Part shown: positions 8,958 to 17,278 of the stretch, piece after piece
How the letters are laid out: each line of letters begins with the position of its first letter
Position numbering within the stretch: position 1 is the first letter of the stretch
Assembly (NCBI RefSeq): GCF_000472705.1
Contig: NZ_AXAE01000011.1
Coordinates: forward strand, 310,001 to 374,000
Length of the DNA: 64,000 bases
Source: Mesorhizobium erdmanii USDA 3471
Lineage (GTDB): Bacteria > Pseudomonadota > Alphaproteobacteria > Rhizobiales > Rhizobiaceae
Reading direction: 5' to 3'
Translations under genes and position numbers: made by a program
Notes under the pieces: generated by a model
Seen by the model: the letters and a program-made list of their open reading frames with translations, nothing else
What the model was told of the DNA's origin: nothing
Databases searched by the model: none

Positions 8958-9144
8958 CTCGTCATCCACCGGCGGAGCAGGAGCGAAGCTCCGTCGCGAA
9001 GACCCGAGGATCCATGCCGGAACCCTCGTCGAAGGGCGTAGCGGAGCCAAATTCTGCACCGCTGCTGCGTTCAGAAGTCGCGGCATGGATTCCAGCGTCT
9101 GCGCCTCGTCGCTTCGCTCCTTGCTCCGCCCTGGAATGACGAAG
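8958..9144. repeat. long imperfect inverted repeat (dispersed rhizobial element)
   Basis: Two arms of about 62 bases, 8958-9020 and 9080-9144, are imperfect reverse complements of each other around a loop of about 60 bases. Landmarks are GGATCCATGCCG at the inner end of the left arm, CGGCATGGATTCC at the inner end of the right arm, and the outer ends CGTCATCCA and TGGAATGACG. I recognise this as a type of intergenic repeat common in Mesorhizobium genomes. It fills most of the gap between the peptidase gene and tRNA-Glu; no gene was found in 8858-9289. Confidence 0.7.
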
Positions 9145-9289
9145 CGATGGGCGTTGCCGCTAAGCATGGAGCATGCGGTGGGCGGCCGCGAAAACCCCTG
9201 TTTCGGCAGCCCGCAAAAAAGTTGTCCAAGGCGGCACCTGACGGGTTGCCGGTTGTGCTCAACGTCAGTATAAGCCGCTTCGTCTGAGC

Positions 9290-9364
9290 GCGCCCATCGT
9301 CTAGCGGTTAGGACACCGCCCTTTCACGGCGGTAACAGGGGTTCGATTCCCCTTGGGCGTACCA
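9290..9364 (+). tRNA. tRNA-Glu (anticodon TTC)
   Basis: Cloverleaf read directly. The acceptor stem GCGCCCA pairs with TGGGCGT, giving a G-U closing pair. The anticodon arm is CCGCC-CTTTCAC-GGCGG with anticodon TTC, and the T arm is CAGGG-GTTCGATT-CCCTT-like. A CCA is encoded at 9362-9364. No adjacent integrase or attachment-site duplication was seen. Confidence 0.95.
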
Positions 9365-9507
9365 GCAATTTCAAGCACTGAGTTCCATCCTCCCGAATTG
9401 CTGAGCTTCAGAGCAACCCCTTTAACCAGCTTATTAGCAAGTACTTGTATTCCTCCTGAAGCAGGATCATTATTCAGATCCTAAGGTCGCCGAAGGGGTA
9501 GAGCGCC

Positions 9508-9681
9508 ATGGAACTAAGTTGCTATGATCCGAGCGGAAGCATTTTTGCATCACCCGCATTCGTGAACCTCACGGCTGTTTTGATAATCTTGGCTGCATTC
9601 GCGGTTGCGCGGCTGATTGCGATGTCACGCACGGATTTTTTCGACCAGCTTCAGCTCGCGCCGATCCAACCCGCCAATTAG
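9508..9681 (+). CDS. 57-residue single-span membrane protein (hypothetical)
   Basis: Read directly from the sequence: ATG 9508 to TAG 9681, encoding 57 residues that begin MELSCYDPSGSIF and end LAPIQPAN. One clear membrane segment, about residues 18-38 (NLTAVLIILAAFAVARLIAM), is followed by a polar tail containing SRTDFFDQLQ. GAAGGGG lies about 10 bases before the ATG. Too short for a family call and I do not recognise it; a real small membrane protein is plausible because the frame is complete and has an ordinary transmembrane profile. It lies between tRNA-Glu and the J-domain gene. Confidence 0.5.
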   Translation: MELSCYDPSGSIFASPAFVNLTAVLIILAAFAVARLIAMSRTDFFDQLQLAPIQPAN

Positions 9682-9754
9682 AACTGTTGTTTCTTGCCAT
9701 CAGCGGCCCTGCTCTCGACAGAGGGCGCAATAGCGATGTCGTGGGAGCCCCGTC

Positions 9755-10291
9755 TTGTTCGTTGACTACTACGAACTCCTGGAAATCAGCCCGAATGCCA
9801 ACTCGGAAACGATAGAACGGGTATTTCGTTATTTTGCCATGCGCTACCATCCTGACAATCAGGACACCGGCGATGAATCACGCTTCAGCGAAATCCTGGA
9901 GGCCCACAATGTGCTCAAGGATCCCGCCAAACGTGCGAGCTATGACATTCAGTACAAAGACCATTTGAACCTGCGAACGGAATTGGCCGGAGAGGCCGGC
10001 AACAACACAACGATCGAACGTGACGTGGCCATTCAGGAAAAATTACTCTCGCTGCTTTACGTCAAACGCCGACAAGACGTAAACAATCCCGGCATTGGTG
10101 ACACTGAAATCGAACGGTTGTCAGGCTGTCCGCGAGAGCATCTCGAGTTCCATCTCTGGTATCTGAAAGCCAAGGGTTGGATCGGAAGGATCGAGAACGG
10201 GACGTTCGCGATCACCGTGGAAGGCATCGATCGCGCCAATGCCGAACATCGTCGTGACACCACGACAAGACTACTGGACCATGCAGGCTGA
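9755..10291 (+). CDS. small J-domain (DnaJ-like) protein
   Basis: 178 residues. The N-terminal J-domain (about 1-65) has the layout DYYELLEISPNANSETIERVF and the essential HPD in MRYHPDNQD, so it should stimulate an Hsp70 (DnaK) ATPase. There is no Gly/Phe-rich or zinc-finger region, so it is not DnaJ itself. The C-terminal half (about 85-178; EIERLSGCPREHLEFHLWYLKAKGWIGRIENG) looks like a winged-helix-type fold, by inference only. The start is TTG 9755, supported by GGGAG seven bases upstream. Convergent with the Tad-like genes. Confidence 0.8.
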   Translation: MFVDYYELLEISPNANSETIERVFRYFAMRYHPDNQDTGDESRFSEILEAHNVLKDPAKRASYDIQYKDHLNLRTELAGEAGNNTTIERDVAIQEKLLSLLYVKRRQDVNNPGIGDTEIERLSGCPREHLEFHLWYLKAKGWIGRIENGTFAITVEGIDRANAEHRRDTTTRLLDHAG

Positions 10292-10322
10292 AAGGCGGAA
10301 GCTCGCGTCAGGCTCGTATTGG

Positions 10323-10853
10323 CTAACCGCCGACCAGCGGCACGGTGACGGTGGTCGCGTAGTTGATCGGGAAGGTGTCGAGGTAAGGGAAGTCTACGAC
10401 AAAGGCATAGGTGGCGGTCAAATGCGCCATGCGGAAGCCGCCGCTCGCTGGGTCGATGGTGATCGTCACGTTCACATCCTTCAAGCCCAAGGCCTGCAAT
10501 TTCTGCGTGGCGATCGATTGGATGTCGGCCTGGGTCAGCGTGTTCTGAAGCTGCAGTGAACGTGACGATGTCTCCAGCGTATAACGAACGCTGGACACGG
10601 AGTTCATCGACCAGCCCAAGGCGAAGATGCCGAACAGCAATATGATGAGGAACGGCGCGATCAACGCGAACTCCAGCCCGGCCCCGCCCCATCGATCCCG
10701 CCTGAACGTGCCTGCCCCAGGGCAGTTCCAGGAAAAGCATGAAACGGTTGTCGCGGCAAAAGCGCGCAGCGCCTTCCCTTGGCACTTGCGGCCAAACATA
10801 GAGTCAGGGCGCTTCGCCGATTCCATAGATTGGTGACCTGCCCTAGCGGACAC
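10323..10853 (-). CDS. TadE-like pilus-assembly / pseudopilin-type membrane protein
   Basis: 176 residues. A long basic N-terminus is followed by the TadE motif [20 protein letters not shown] (about 56-76), a membrane segment with the conserved Glu at the prepilin-like processing position, then an extracytoplasmic domain with repeated Ile/Val/Thr strands. The start is GTG 10853: the sequence GGAGGTGA directly precedes it by about three to six bases, a near-perfect Shine-Dalgarno, and it overlaps the end of the upstream TadE/F-like gene by 11 bp, so translational coupling is likely. In-frame ATGs at 10826 and 10799 have no comparable site. Confidence 0.78.
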   Translation of the reverse strand: MSARAGHQSMESAKRPDSMFGRKCQGKALRAFAATTVSCFSWNCPGAGTFRRDRWGGAGLEFALIAPFLIILLFGIFALGWSMNSVSSVRYTLETSSRSLQLQNTLTQADIQSIATQKLQALGLKDVNVTITIDPASGGFRMAHLTATYAFVVDFPYLDTFPINYATTVTVPLVGG

Positions 10854-11283
10854 GGATCACCTCCAGATGGCCGATGACGCTGGGGGCAGCAAAGACGCCG
10901 AATGTGAAGGGCGGCGTCCAGGTGGCGGATGCCTGGATCTGAACGTAGACCGATGGCACCTTTGGCCCACTGCACAGGGTGGAAGCGTCGACCACGCTTG
11001 TCCCGCACATGTAGATTCGGCTTAGCGTGACCTGGCCGTCCACGGGCCGCTTCTCCCAGCTGGAAATGGCGACAGCCTGCGTCGCCGTATCATTGCTAGA
11101 GCCTTCCATGACCAGGTTCGCGGCGGTCTTCACGCCGGCACGCATCGACAGCGAGCTCGTCACATAGGACCAGCCATCGATGATACCGAGCAGCGCCACG
11201 CACAGGAAGGGCAGCACCATGGCGAACTCGACCGCCGCAACGCCGCGATCATCGGCAAGGATCGGGTTTGATCGGCGTTCCAA
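10843..11283 (-). CDS. TadE/TadF-like membrane protein
   Basis: 146 residues. The N-terminus has the motif [22 protein letters not shown] (about 12-33), the hydrophobic and Glu-containing segment of the TadE/TadF family of minor pseudopilins of Tad/Flp pili. The remainder is a predicted secreted domain with two Cys residues (MCGTS and LCSGP) that could form a disulfide. Second gene of a three-gene leftward set: six bases follow the TadG-like gene, and its end overlaps the TadE-like gene. No tadA ATPase or flp pilin gene is in the window. Confidence 0.8.
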   Translation of the reverse strand: MERRSNPILADDRGVAAVEFAMVLPFLCVALLGIIDGWSYVTSSLSMRAGVKTAANLVMEGSSNDTATQAVAISSWEKRPVDGQVTLSRIYMCGTSVVDASTLCSGPKVPSVYVQIQASATWTPPFTFGVFAAPSVIGHLEVIRVR

Positions 11284-11289
11284 GTGAGG

Positions 11290-12519
11290 CTACTCGACCA
11301 GTGCCACGGACTGCGTGGCCGGAATGTCGCGCATCCCAAGGCTCGTGCAATCCTGGCTGATGGTTGAGTTGCCCGACCACTGGATCAGATCCGCGACCAC
11401 CTGGGTGCAGCCGTTTTGGCCAGAGAAATTGCCGAGATAGTTGACCTGCTGCTTGGGGAAATAGAGCGCGCCGGTCAGCAGCGAGGTCGCGGTGCCGTTG
11501 AAGGTGCTCTGTCCGCCGGTGCTCGTTCGGTCACCATACATCAGCACGCCCGAATAGGTGCCGGACGTCGGCGCACTCAGGGAAACGGTTGCGTTGCCGT
11601 TCATCGAGACACGCGAAGCTCCGGCGAGGTAAATGGTGACGCCGTTGCCAGAGACGTTGGCGTTCGCATTGACTTTGAAATCGCCGCTCTGGATGACATA
11701 GACGCCAGGCTGCAGGGTGACATTGCCGCTGAGGCTCAGTCCGTTGCAGTAGGTACCGGGCCCCAACGTCGTTTTGTTGGCGTTCTGACAGGGGTTCGAA
11801 GCGGCCGGGGCCGGCAAGTCGGCAAATGGATCGGCGGCAGGCAGCGCCTGGGTTATCGGCGCCGCGCAGACGGTCGTGACGGGATTGCTGAGAGAAACAC
11901 CACCCCCCGATATCAGGCAATCGGCCTGGAGGCTCGCCGAGCCCTGGAGCTTGATGGCGTCCGAGGCGATCGAATTCGCCATCACCGAGCAGCCGGTGAC
12001 CTTTACGCTCGTGCTGCCGGAAAACAGCGCCGCCTGCGAGGCGGATGGATCGAGCGCCAGCATGCAGGCCTTAGAAGCGTTGGTGATGAGGGCCACCGCC
12101 CTCGCCTGCTCGGGCACCTGGCCTTGCGTGAAGATCGAGGTGAACATCCGGTCGAGCTTCTGGCCGACGATGACCTCTACCGCTTTCTTCGCCGTATTCG
12201 GCCCAGACACAGGTGGCGTGTTGACGACGATCGTGCCTGAGCCCAGCCCGTTCGCCGCCGCCGACTGCGTCGCGGCCGCGACGATCGTCGGCGTGTCGGA
12301 ACCCGAGATTTTCTCCAGTGCGCCGGCATAGGCCGCCGCATCCGCCGTCGCCTGCAGCCTCAGGCTGTTGTAGTACCAGTAGGAGGTCTCCACGCCGAAA
12401 CCGGCGGCGCCGACAACGATCGGCAGGCTGAGGGCGAAGATCGTGGCAACATTCGCCTTCGTACTCCGGCGTATACCGGTCGCCATGAGCCAAATTCGGG
12501 TGAAGTGATTGAAAGCCAT
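11290..12519 (-). CDS. TadG-like protein (putative Flp pilus-assembly TadE/G family)
   Basis: 409 residues. N-terminal motif STKANVATIFALSLPIVVGAAGFGVETSYWYYNS (as separate parts: a basic stop, then a membrane span at about 22-42) followed by LRLQATADAAAYAGAL, diagnostic of the TadE/G-like family (PF13400-type). Residues 150-380 are Ser/Gly/Asn/Thr-rich with repeated strands (SLSGNVTLQPGVYVIQSGDF, NGVTIYLAGAS), suggesting a beta-solenoid-like extracellular domain with several Cys. First gene of the leftward trio. No clear ribosome binding site before ATG 12519; ATG 12486 (MATGIRRS) is an alternative start. Confidence 0.78.
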   Translation of the reverse strand: MAFNHFTRIWLMATGIRRSTKANVATIFALSLPIVVGAAGFGVETSYWYYNSLRLQATADAAAYAGALEKISGSDTPTIVAAATQSAAANGLGSGTIVVNTPPVSGPNTAKKAVEVIVGQKLDRMFTSIFTQGQVPEQARAVALITNASKACMLALDPSASQAALFSGSTSVKVTGCSVMANSIASDAIKLQGSASLQADCLISGGGVSLSNPVTTVCAAPITQALPAADPFADLPAPAASNPCQNANKTTLGPGTYCNGLSLSGNVTLQPGVYVIQSGDFKVNANANVSGNGVTIYLAGASRVSMNGNATVSLSAPTSGTYSGVLMYGDRTSTGGQSTFNGTATSLLTGALYFPKQQVNYLGNFSGQNGCTQVVADLIQWSGNSTISQDCTSLGMRDIPATQSVALVE

Positions 12520-12766
12520 AGTTTAAATTAGAAAGCATGCATGTATGAAGGAACGGCTAAAAAGATCCGTCCATTTTTGAGCAAGTCTCCGTCTGCTGTC
12601 ATCGACAGCTGCGAGCAAGCGATCAGCTACGACTTTGGTCCGAGGTTTCGGCGACATACGTCCCATATCTCGCCTTCATCGGTCCTAGTATGTCCTTTAC
12701 GGGGGAGAACGCAGGAATAATCCAGAAACTGGCCACGTTGCCTCCACGTCAGCAAGGAGGACCATC

Positions 12767-13282
12767 ATGCCAAAATCGACTTCGACCCAGTTCCTCAGTT
12801 TCGCACTGCGTGCATCGACAGCGTTGGCGCTCACGATAGCACCCTATCAACTGAACCTTCATGTGGGGGCCAAGATTGGGCCCGCGGCAGCCTACGCCAA
12901 AGGCGAAGGCGGTGGCGGTGACGGTGGCGGCGGCGGTGGCGGAGAGGGCCATGGCGGCAGCTCGGGTTCTGGTGGCAATTCCGGCTCCGGTGGAGGAGAT
13001 GACGGCGGTAATTCCGGGTCCGGCACGGGAGGTGACGATGGCAATTCCGGATCCAGCGGTCATGACGATGGGGCGGGCGACAACAATGATGCTCACGAGC
13101 ATGTGAACCAGACGACCGGCGACAAGGTCGAAGTGGACGGCGACAAGGTCGAGGTCACCCATCCGGATGGAACCAAGGAGGAGGTCGAGAACGGCACGTT
13201 CGAGATGAAGGATGCAACCGGCCGCACCATCATCGAGCGCCCGGCAACGCCTGCCGACATTGCCCGCCTGCAGGGCGCATAA
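12767..13282 (+). CDS. exported glycine-rich protein
   Basis: 171 residues with a strong AAGGAGG ribosome binding site eight bases before ATG 12767. A signal-peptide-like N-terminus (FALRASTALALTIAP, then AAAYAKGEG) leads to a Gly/Asp/Ser/Asn-rich low-complexity region (about 45-110). The conserved-looking C-terminal domain contains HVNQTTGDKVEVDGDKVEV, PDGTKEEVENGTFEMKD and RPATPADIARLQ. I do not recognise a function; a periplasmic or surface role is inferred. It is preceded by a 247-base region divergent from the TadG-like gene and followed by a terminator-like hairpin at 13296-13331. Confidence 0.72.
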   Translation: MPKSTSTQFLSFALRASTALALTIAPYQLNLHVGAKIGPAAAYAKGEGGGGDGGGGGGGEGHGGSSGSGGNSGSGGGDDGGNSGSGTGGDDGNSGSSGHDDGAGDNNDAHEHVNQTTGDKVEVDGDKVEVTHPDGTKEEVENGTFEMKDATGRTIIERPATPADIARLQGA

Positions 13283-13295
13283 GCCCAGATGACTT

Positions 13296-13331
13296 GAGGC
13301 GGGGCTGGTTCGTCAAAGGCCCCGCCTCTTC
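13296..13331 (+). terminator. terminator-like hairpin after the glycine-rich gene
   Basis: A perfect 10-bp GC-rich stem, GAGGCGGGGC at 13296-13305 with GCCCCGCCTC at 13319-13328, a 13-base loop, then TTC. The T run is short, so termination efficiency is uncertain. Confidence 0.55.
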
Positions 13332-13414
13332 AATGTCCCGCTTCGGGGACCAGTTCCTGCGTTCCTACCAGTTCACCCTGAAACCGATATTCCCCACATA
13401 GTGCAGTCTTTGCT

Positions 13415-13714
13415 TCAGGCAGAAAGAACTGGCGCCGGCTCGGTAGCCAGTCCAGCCGAAAGCTCTCTTTGTACGGCCAAGAAAAATCTCCGCACTTCGT
13501 CGCCGGCCGCCACTCTGTCCCTGCCCGACCCGACAACGAGGTCAAGCAACTCGGCGGCTTTCGCCTTCCAGAACGAGACCGCGGTCTCGCCATGCAGATT
13601 GTCTAGCTTGGCTGCCACTTCCCTGACCAAGAACAGCTGACGATCAATCGGGAATGCACGGACTTTTTCTGGCGACATCTTCCAAACCATGAACTGACGC
13701 AACGAATCAACCAT
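13415..13714 (-). CDS. DUF6074-like small protein
   Basis: 99 residues from ATG 13714 (MVDSLRQFMVWKMSPEKV). The pattern RAFPIDRQLFLVREVAAKL, HGETAVSFWKAKAAELLD and DEVRRFFLAVQREL resembles DUF6074 proteins, small soluble proteins that are numerous in Mesorhizobium; function unknown. The start is uncertain: the frame is open to 13798, and ATG 13690 is another candidate; none has a good ribosome binding site. Confidence 0.55.
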   Translation of the reverse strand: MVDSLRQFMVWKMSPEKVRAFPIDRQLFLVREVAAKLDNLHGETAVSFWKAKAAELLDLVVGSGRDRVAAGDEVRRFFLAVQRELSAGLATEPAPVLSA

Positions 13715-13869
13715 TGCTGAACAAGCAATGGCGTAGCCGCCAAGGTGGAAACGGAAGCTTAACGCCGCGGCTGATGCACCGCGTGGGAGGAGATGCACGC
13801 GAGATTTTCTGGTGCATTCAAGCCAGATTGGTTGGCCGGGTCGGTTTGATCGGGACAGTAAGAAGACCC

Positions 13870-14166
13870 TCAGGCCTGCAACGTGCTTGCCTCGCCGCCA
13901 CGCTTGCGCGGCGTCATCATGTCGCTGGCCATCAATCCGGTGACACGGCAGAACACCATGAACGCCCGGCAGGCATCCTCGGTCTTGACCACGTCCACCG
14001 TAGCGCCAAAGCAGGCATTGAAAGCTTTCTGATACACCGTTCCCTGTCGGCGTGCCGGCCAGTCCTGGAGAAAATCCAGCGCCTGCTCGACGCTGTAAAT
14101 CTCCTCGACCGGCAAGCCGGGGCCTTGCGCAATGCGCACCGGCACCTCGAATTGCAATCTATCCAT
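13870..14166 (-). CDS. DUF982 family protein
   Basis: 98 residues from ATG 14166, preceded by CGGGAGA at the right distance. The pattern FEVPVRI, IYSVEQALDFLQDWPARRQGT, YQKAFNACFGATV and TEDACRAFMVFCRVTGLMA is typical of DUF982, a small-protein family found in many copies in rhizobia. No function is known. It belongs to a run of small minus-strand genes between 13.4 and 15.1 kb. Confidence 0.8.
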   Translation of the reverse strand: MDRLQFEVPVRIAQGPGLPVEEIYSVEQALDFLQDWPARRQGTVYQKAFNACFGATVDVVKTEDACRAFMVFCRVTGLMASDMMTPRKRGGEASTLQA

Positions 14167-14347
14167 CAGACATCTCCCGAACCGGCGTCGCCCAAGCAAC
14201 GCCGTTCGTCGTCAAAAGTTGCTTTGACCGGTTTGTGCCAGGCAAATGTGTCGTCACTGCGGAAACGGCCATTTTGCCGCAGACGAGCCAAGGAAAGTGC
14301 CGCCAGCACCAGTTGGTCCGGCAGCCCTTTCCAAGTTGGCGGGACGA

Positions 14348-14587
14348 TTACTGATTGGCCGGATCTGTCTCCGCCTCGAAGGCCATACGCACCACCATCA
14401 GCAGAACATGGGCCGACGGCAAGGCGAACAAAGCGCCAAGGACGAGCCCTCCGGTTCGCGAGAGATAGAGCGTCTCGGCGACCGCCCAGTAGACGGTTCC
14501 GATACAGATGAACGCCTGGACGGACAGAAAGGATGCAGCCGAGGCCGCACGCGTCAGGCTTTTGAATGTCTTGATACGTTGTTGCAT
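14348..14587 (-). CDS. small two-span membrane protein (hypothetical)
   Basis: 79 residues from ATG 14587 (MQQRIKTFKSLTRAAS). Two predicted membrane segments: about 19-38 (FLSVQAFICIGTVYWAVAET) and 44-66 (GGLVLGALFALPSAHVLLMVV), then an acidic tail EAETDPANQ. The longer open frame to 14812 adds an Arg/Pro-rich stretch typical of non-coding high-GC sequence, so I reject it. No family recognised, and no strong ribosome binding site. Confidence 0.5.
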   Translation of the reverse strand: MQQRIKTFKSLTRAASAASFLSVQAFICIGTVYWAVAETLYLSRTGGLVLGALFALPSAHVLLMVVRMAFEAETDPANQ

Positions 14588-14696
14588 TGCAATGATCCGG
14601 AAATGACGCGCCGCGCCAGCCATGCGCGGCTGAAAGCCGCCGCATGGGTCGCGACGCGAATGGTTTGAACGGAGGTGAAGTGCGGTGCTGGACCGC

Positions 14697-15119
14697 TCAG
14701 GCCTGAGTGGACGGCGGCGCACGCGGCTGGTTGGTGCTGGCGGCAGGGGCAAAGACCGCGCCAGATCCGGCAACAACCACCGCCGGCGACCTCGGAGCGA
14801 GCCAAAGGACAACAGCTTGAGGAGCCGGCAGGGCCGGATAACCGCCGGCGAACTTGGCCAGTACCGGCCGGGCGCCGCGAACCTCCAGCGCGTGGGCCTT
14901 GTTGGTGACGCGCAGCAGCGCCGCGACCTCGCCCGACCGTTCCACGCCTACGCTGGCGCTGCTCTGGTCAGGGTCCGCGAAGGCGGGCACATCAGGCCGG
15001 CCGAGGCACAGCATCGCCAGCAGCACCAGGCCCATCAGGCATGAGCAGGCTGCCGTCAGCGGCGCTTCAAGCGATCTGGCGCGCTTGGCCGTGGGGAACG
15101 GACGCGATCTCCAAAACAT
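14697..15119 (-). CDS. putative exported protein (hypothetical)
   Basis: 140 residues from ATG 15119, closely preceded by GGGCGGGACG. Residues 1-22 are basic, then a hydrophobic stretch (LTAACSCLMGLVLLAMLCL) ends at a possible signal-peptidase site in VPAFADPD. The rest is Ala/Val/Pro-rich. I do not recognise it. The opposite strand carries a long competing frame, so coding status is only moderately supported. Confidence 0.4.
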   Translation of the reverse strand: MFWRSRPFPTAKRARSLEAPLTAACSCLMGLVLLAMLCLGRPDVPAFADPDQSSASVGVERSGEVAALLRVTNKAHALEVRGARPVLAKFAGGYPALPAPQAVVLWLAPRSPAVVVAGSGAVFAPAASTNQPRAPPSTQA

Positions 15120-15332
15120 CGTCCCGCCCTAGCGCACGATGGCCGGAAAGGAAAGCAAACCGTATGAAACCCGGCAAGAGATTGCCCGACGTGGCGAATA
15201 TCCGGGCGGCTCTGGCGGCATCAGGCAGTTTTTCCCTGAACCTTTTGCTTGAACCTTTCGCCCCCAAGTGCCAAATCTGGTGGGATTTTCACGTCAGCAC
15301 TCCTGCAGTGCCCACCCTTCTATACGGACAAC

Positions 15333-16160
15333 ATGGTCACCTATCTCGACGCCGCCACGGCTCCCCTCAGAAACACCGGTCAGATCCGCCTTTATGGCGA
15401 GGACGGTTTTGCCGGCATGCGCAAGGCATGCGACCTCACCGCGCGTTGCCTGGACGAGCTGGTGCCGATGGTCGCGCCCGGCGTCACCACGGACACCATC
15501 GACCGTTTCGTCTTCGAGTTCGGCATGGACCACGGCGCGCTGCCGGCGACCCTCAACTATCGCGGCTACACGAAATCGTCCTGCACCTCGATCAACCATG
15601 TCGTCTGTCACGGCATTCCCGACAACAAGCCGCTGAAGGATGGCGACATCGTCAACATCGACGTCACCTACATACTCGACGGCTGGCATGGCGATTCCTC
15701 GCGCATGTATCCGGTCGGCGCGATCAAGCGCGCGGCGGAACGGCTGCTCGAGGTCACCCATGAGTGCCTGATGCGCGGCATTGCCGCGGTCAGGCCCGGC
15801 GCGCGCACCGGCGCCATCGGCGCCGCCATCCAGACCTATGCCGAGGCGGAGCGCTGCTCGGTGGTGCGTGACTTCTGCGGCCATGGCGTCGGCCAGCTTT
15901 TCCATGACGCCCCGAATATCCTGCATTATGGCAGCGCCAATGAAGGCGTAGAGATGCGGCCCGGCATGATCTTCACCATCGAGCCGATGATCAACCTCGG
16001 CCGCCCCCATGTGAAAGTGCTGTCGGACGGCTGGACCGCCGTAACGCGCGACCGTTCGCTGTCGGCGCAGTACGAGCACACCGTCGGCGTGACCGACACC
16101 GGCTGCGAGATTTTCACGCTCTCGCCCAACAACCTCGACCGTCCCGGTCTGCCGGCCTGA
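15333..16160 (+). CDS. map: methionine aminopeptidase, type I
   Basis: 275 residues from ATG 15333 (MVTYLDAATAPLRNTG). Removes the N-terminal methionine of nascent proteins. All five metal ligands of the pita-bread fold are identifiable: D110 (NIDVTYILDG), D121 (HGDSSRMY), H184 (CGHGVG), E217 (FTIEPM) and E248 (QYEHT), with H93 in VCHGIP as the substrate-binding histidine. Length is normal for type I enzymes. The frame is open 28 codons upstream of the chosen ATG without conserved sequence. It lies 56 bp before radC. Confidence 0.95.
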   Translation: MVTYLDAATAPLRNTGQIRLYGEDGFAGMRKACDLTARCLDELVPMVAPGVTTDTIDRFVFEFGMDHGALPATLNYRGYTKSSCTSINHVVCHGIPDNKPLKDGDIVNIDVTYILDGWHGDSSRMYPVGAIKRAAERLLEVTHECLMRGIAAVRPGARTGAIGAAIQTYAEAERCSVVRDFCGHGVGQLFHDAPNILHYGSANEGVEMRPGMIFTIEPMINLGRPHVKVLSDGWTAVTRDRSLSAQYEHTVGVTDTGCEIFTLSPNNLDRPGLPA

Positions 16161-16216
16161 TATTTTAAGACGTCGGGCGACAGCTTGCCCGATTGATTGG
16201 CCGGATGCGGGGGCAG

Positions 16217-16978
16217 ATGGGCAAAGCCAGCGACGACGACGAGCGGAGTTTCTTCTCCGAGGTGCCGATCCGGCCGGCGGCGAAAGCCAGGCCGGCTCCA
16301 GCCGAAAAACCTGGCTATCTCGGCCATCGCGACCGCTTGCGCGAGCGCTTTGCCTCGGCGGGTCCAGACGCCCTGCCCGACTATGAACTCCTCGAGCTCT
16401 TGCTCTTCCGGCTGATCCCGCGCGCCGACACAAAGCCAGCCGCAAAAGCCTTGCTGGCGCGCTTCGGCACATTTGCCGAAGTGCTCGGTGCGCCCGTCAA
16501 TCTGCTGCGGGAGGTCAAGGGTATCGGGCCTACGGTAGCGCTCGACCTGAAAATCGTCGCGGCGACAGCGCAGCGCATGGCGCATGGCGAGGTCCATGGC
16601 CGTGAGATCCTTTCGTCCTGGACGCAGCTTCTCGCCTATTGCCGCTCGGCCATGGCCTTCGAGGCACGCGAACACTTCCGCATCTTGTTCCTCGACAAGA
16701 AGAACGCGCTGATCGCCGACGAGGTGCAGCAGACCGGCACTGTCGACCATACGCCTGTCTATCCCAGGGAAGTGGTCAAGCGGGCACTGGAACTGTCGGC
16801 CACCGCGATCATTCTGGTGCATAACCATCCCTCGGGCGACCCGACGCCTTCGCGTGCCGATATCGAGATGACGAAAGAGATCATCGAAGCAGGCAAGAGG
16901 CTGGGCATCGCCGTGCATGACCACATCATCATCGGGCGCAAGGGCTACGCCAGCATGAAGGGGCTGCTGCTGATTTAG
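16217..16978 (+). CDS. radC: RadC family protein (JAB/MPN domain)
   Basis: About 253 residues. A helix-hairpin-helix part (about 80-110; [32 protein letters not shown]) precedes a JAMM/MPN+ domain with the metal motif H202-N-H204-P-S-G-D208 followed by PTPSRADIE. Historically linked to DNA repair, but the RadC family's biochemical role is unsettled. ATG 16217 ([11 protein letters not shown]) is my choice; ATG 16205 and TTG 16193 are in frame, and none has a clear, well-spaced ribosome binding site. Follows map; the pair may be co-transcribed. Confidence 0.93.
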   Translation: MGKASDDDERSFFSEVPIRPAAKARPAPAEKPGYLGHRDRLRERFASAGPDALPDYELLELLLFRLIPRADTKPAAKALLARFGTFAEVLGAPVNLLREVKGIGPTVALDLKIVAATAQRMAHGEVHGREILSSWTQLLAYCRSAMAFEAREHFRILFLDKKNALIADEVQQTGTVDHTPVYPREVVKRALELSATAIILVHNHPSGDPTPSRADIEMTKEIIEAGKRLGIAVHDHIIIGRKGYASMKGLLLI

Positions 16979-17278
16979 GGCGACGGCCCGCATGCCGTCG
17001 AAGTCGTCTTCGCCGGGACGAAACCAGGCGCTCGCGTGGCCGTTGCAGTGCCGCGGATTGGCAACTAGGACCATAGTCCGGCCGACATGGGACTTCAGTA
17101 CTGCAGCAGTTTCGTGGCAATTATTCTTATGCAATATCAATAGGTTATGAGGCCATCTGGTTGCCAGATCGCGTATTGAGACAGCATTTGTCTAAAGTTT
17201 ACTCTGTACAGTTAGCAATTCCTCATACGACGCTTCCTTAGCTGTCGGGCGGATGGCGATTCCCCGAGGAGGTTACCC
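16979..17278. other. intergenic stretch with no gene seen
   Basis: A 300-base gap. A 7-bp perfect stem (CGACGGC / GCCGTCG, 16981-17000) lies right after radC without a T run. Around 17100-17220 the sequence is relatively AT-rich and probably carries the promoter of the following exported-protein gene, whose GAGGAGG ribosome binding site ends the gap. Nothing else is evident. Confidence 0.5.

Noticed and set aside
9290..9364. tRNA-Glu as an integration site
   Set aside because: No integrase gene and no direct repeat of the tRNA 3' end was found nearby.
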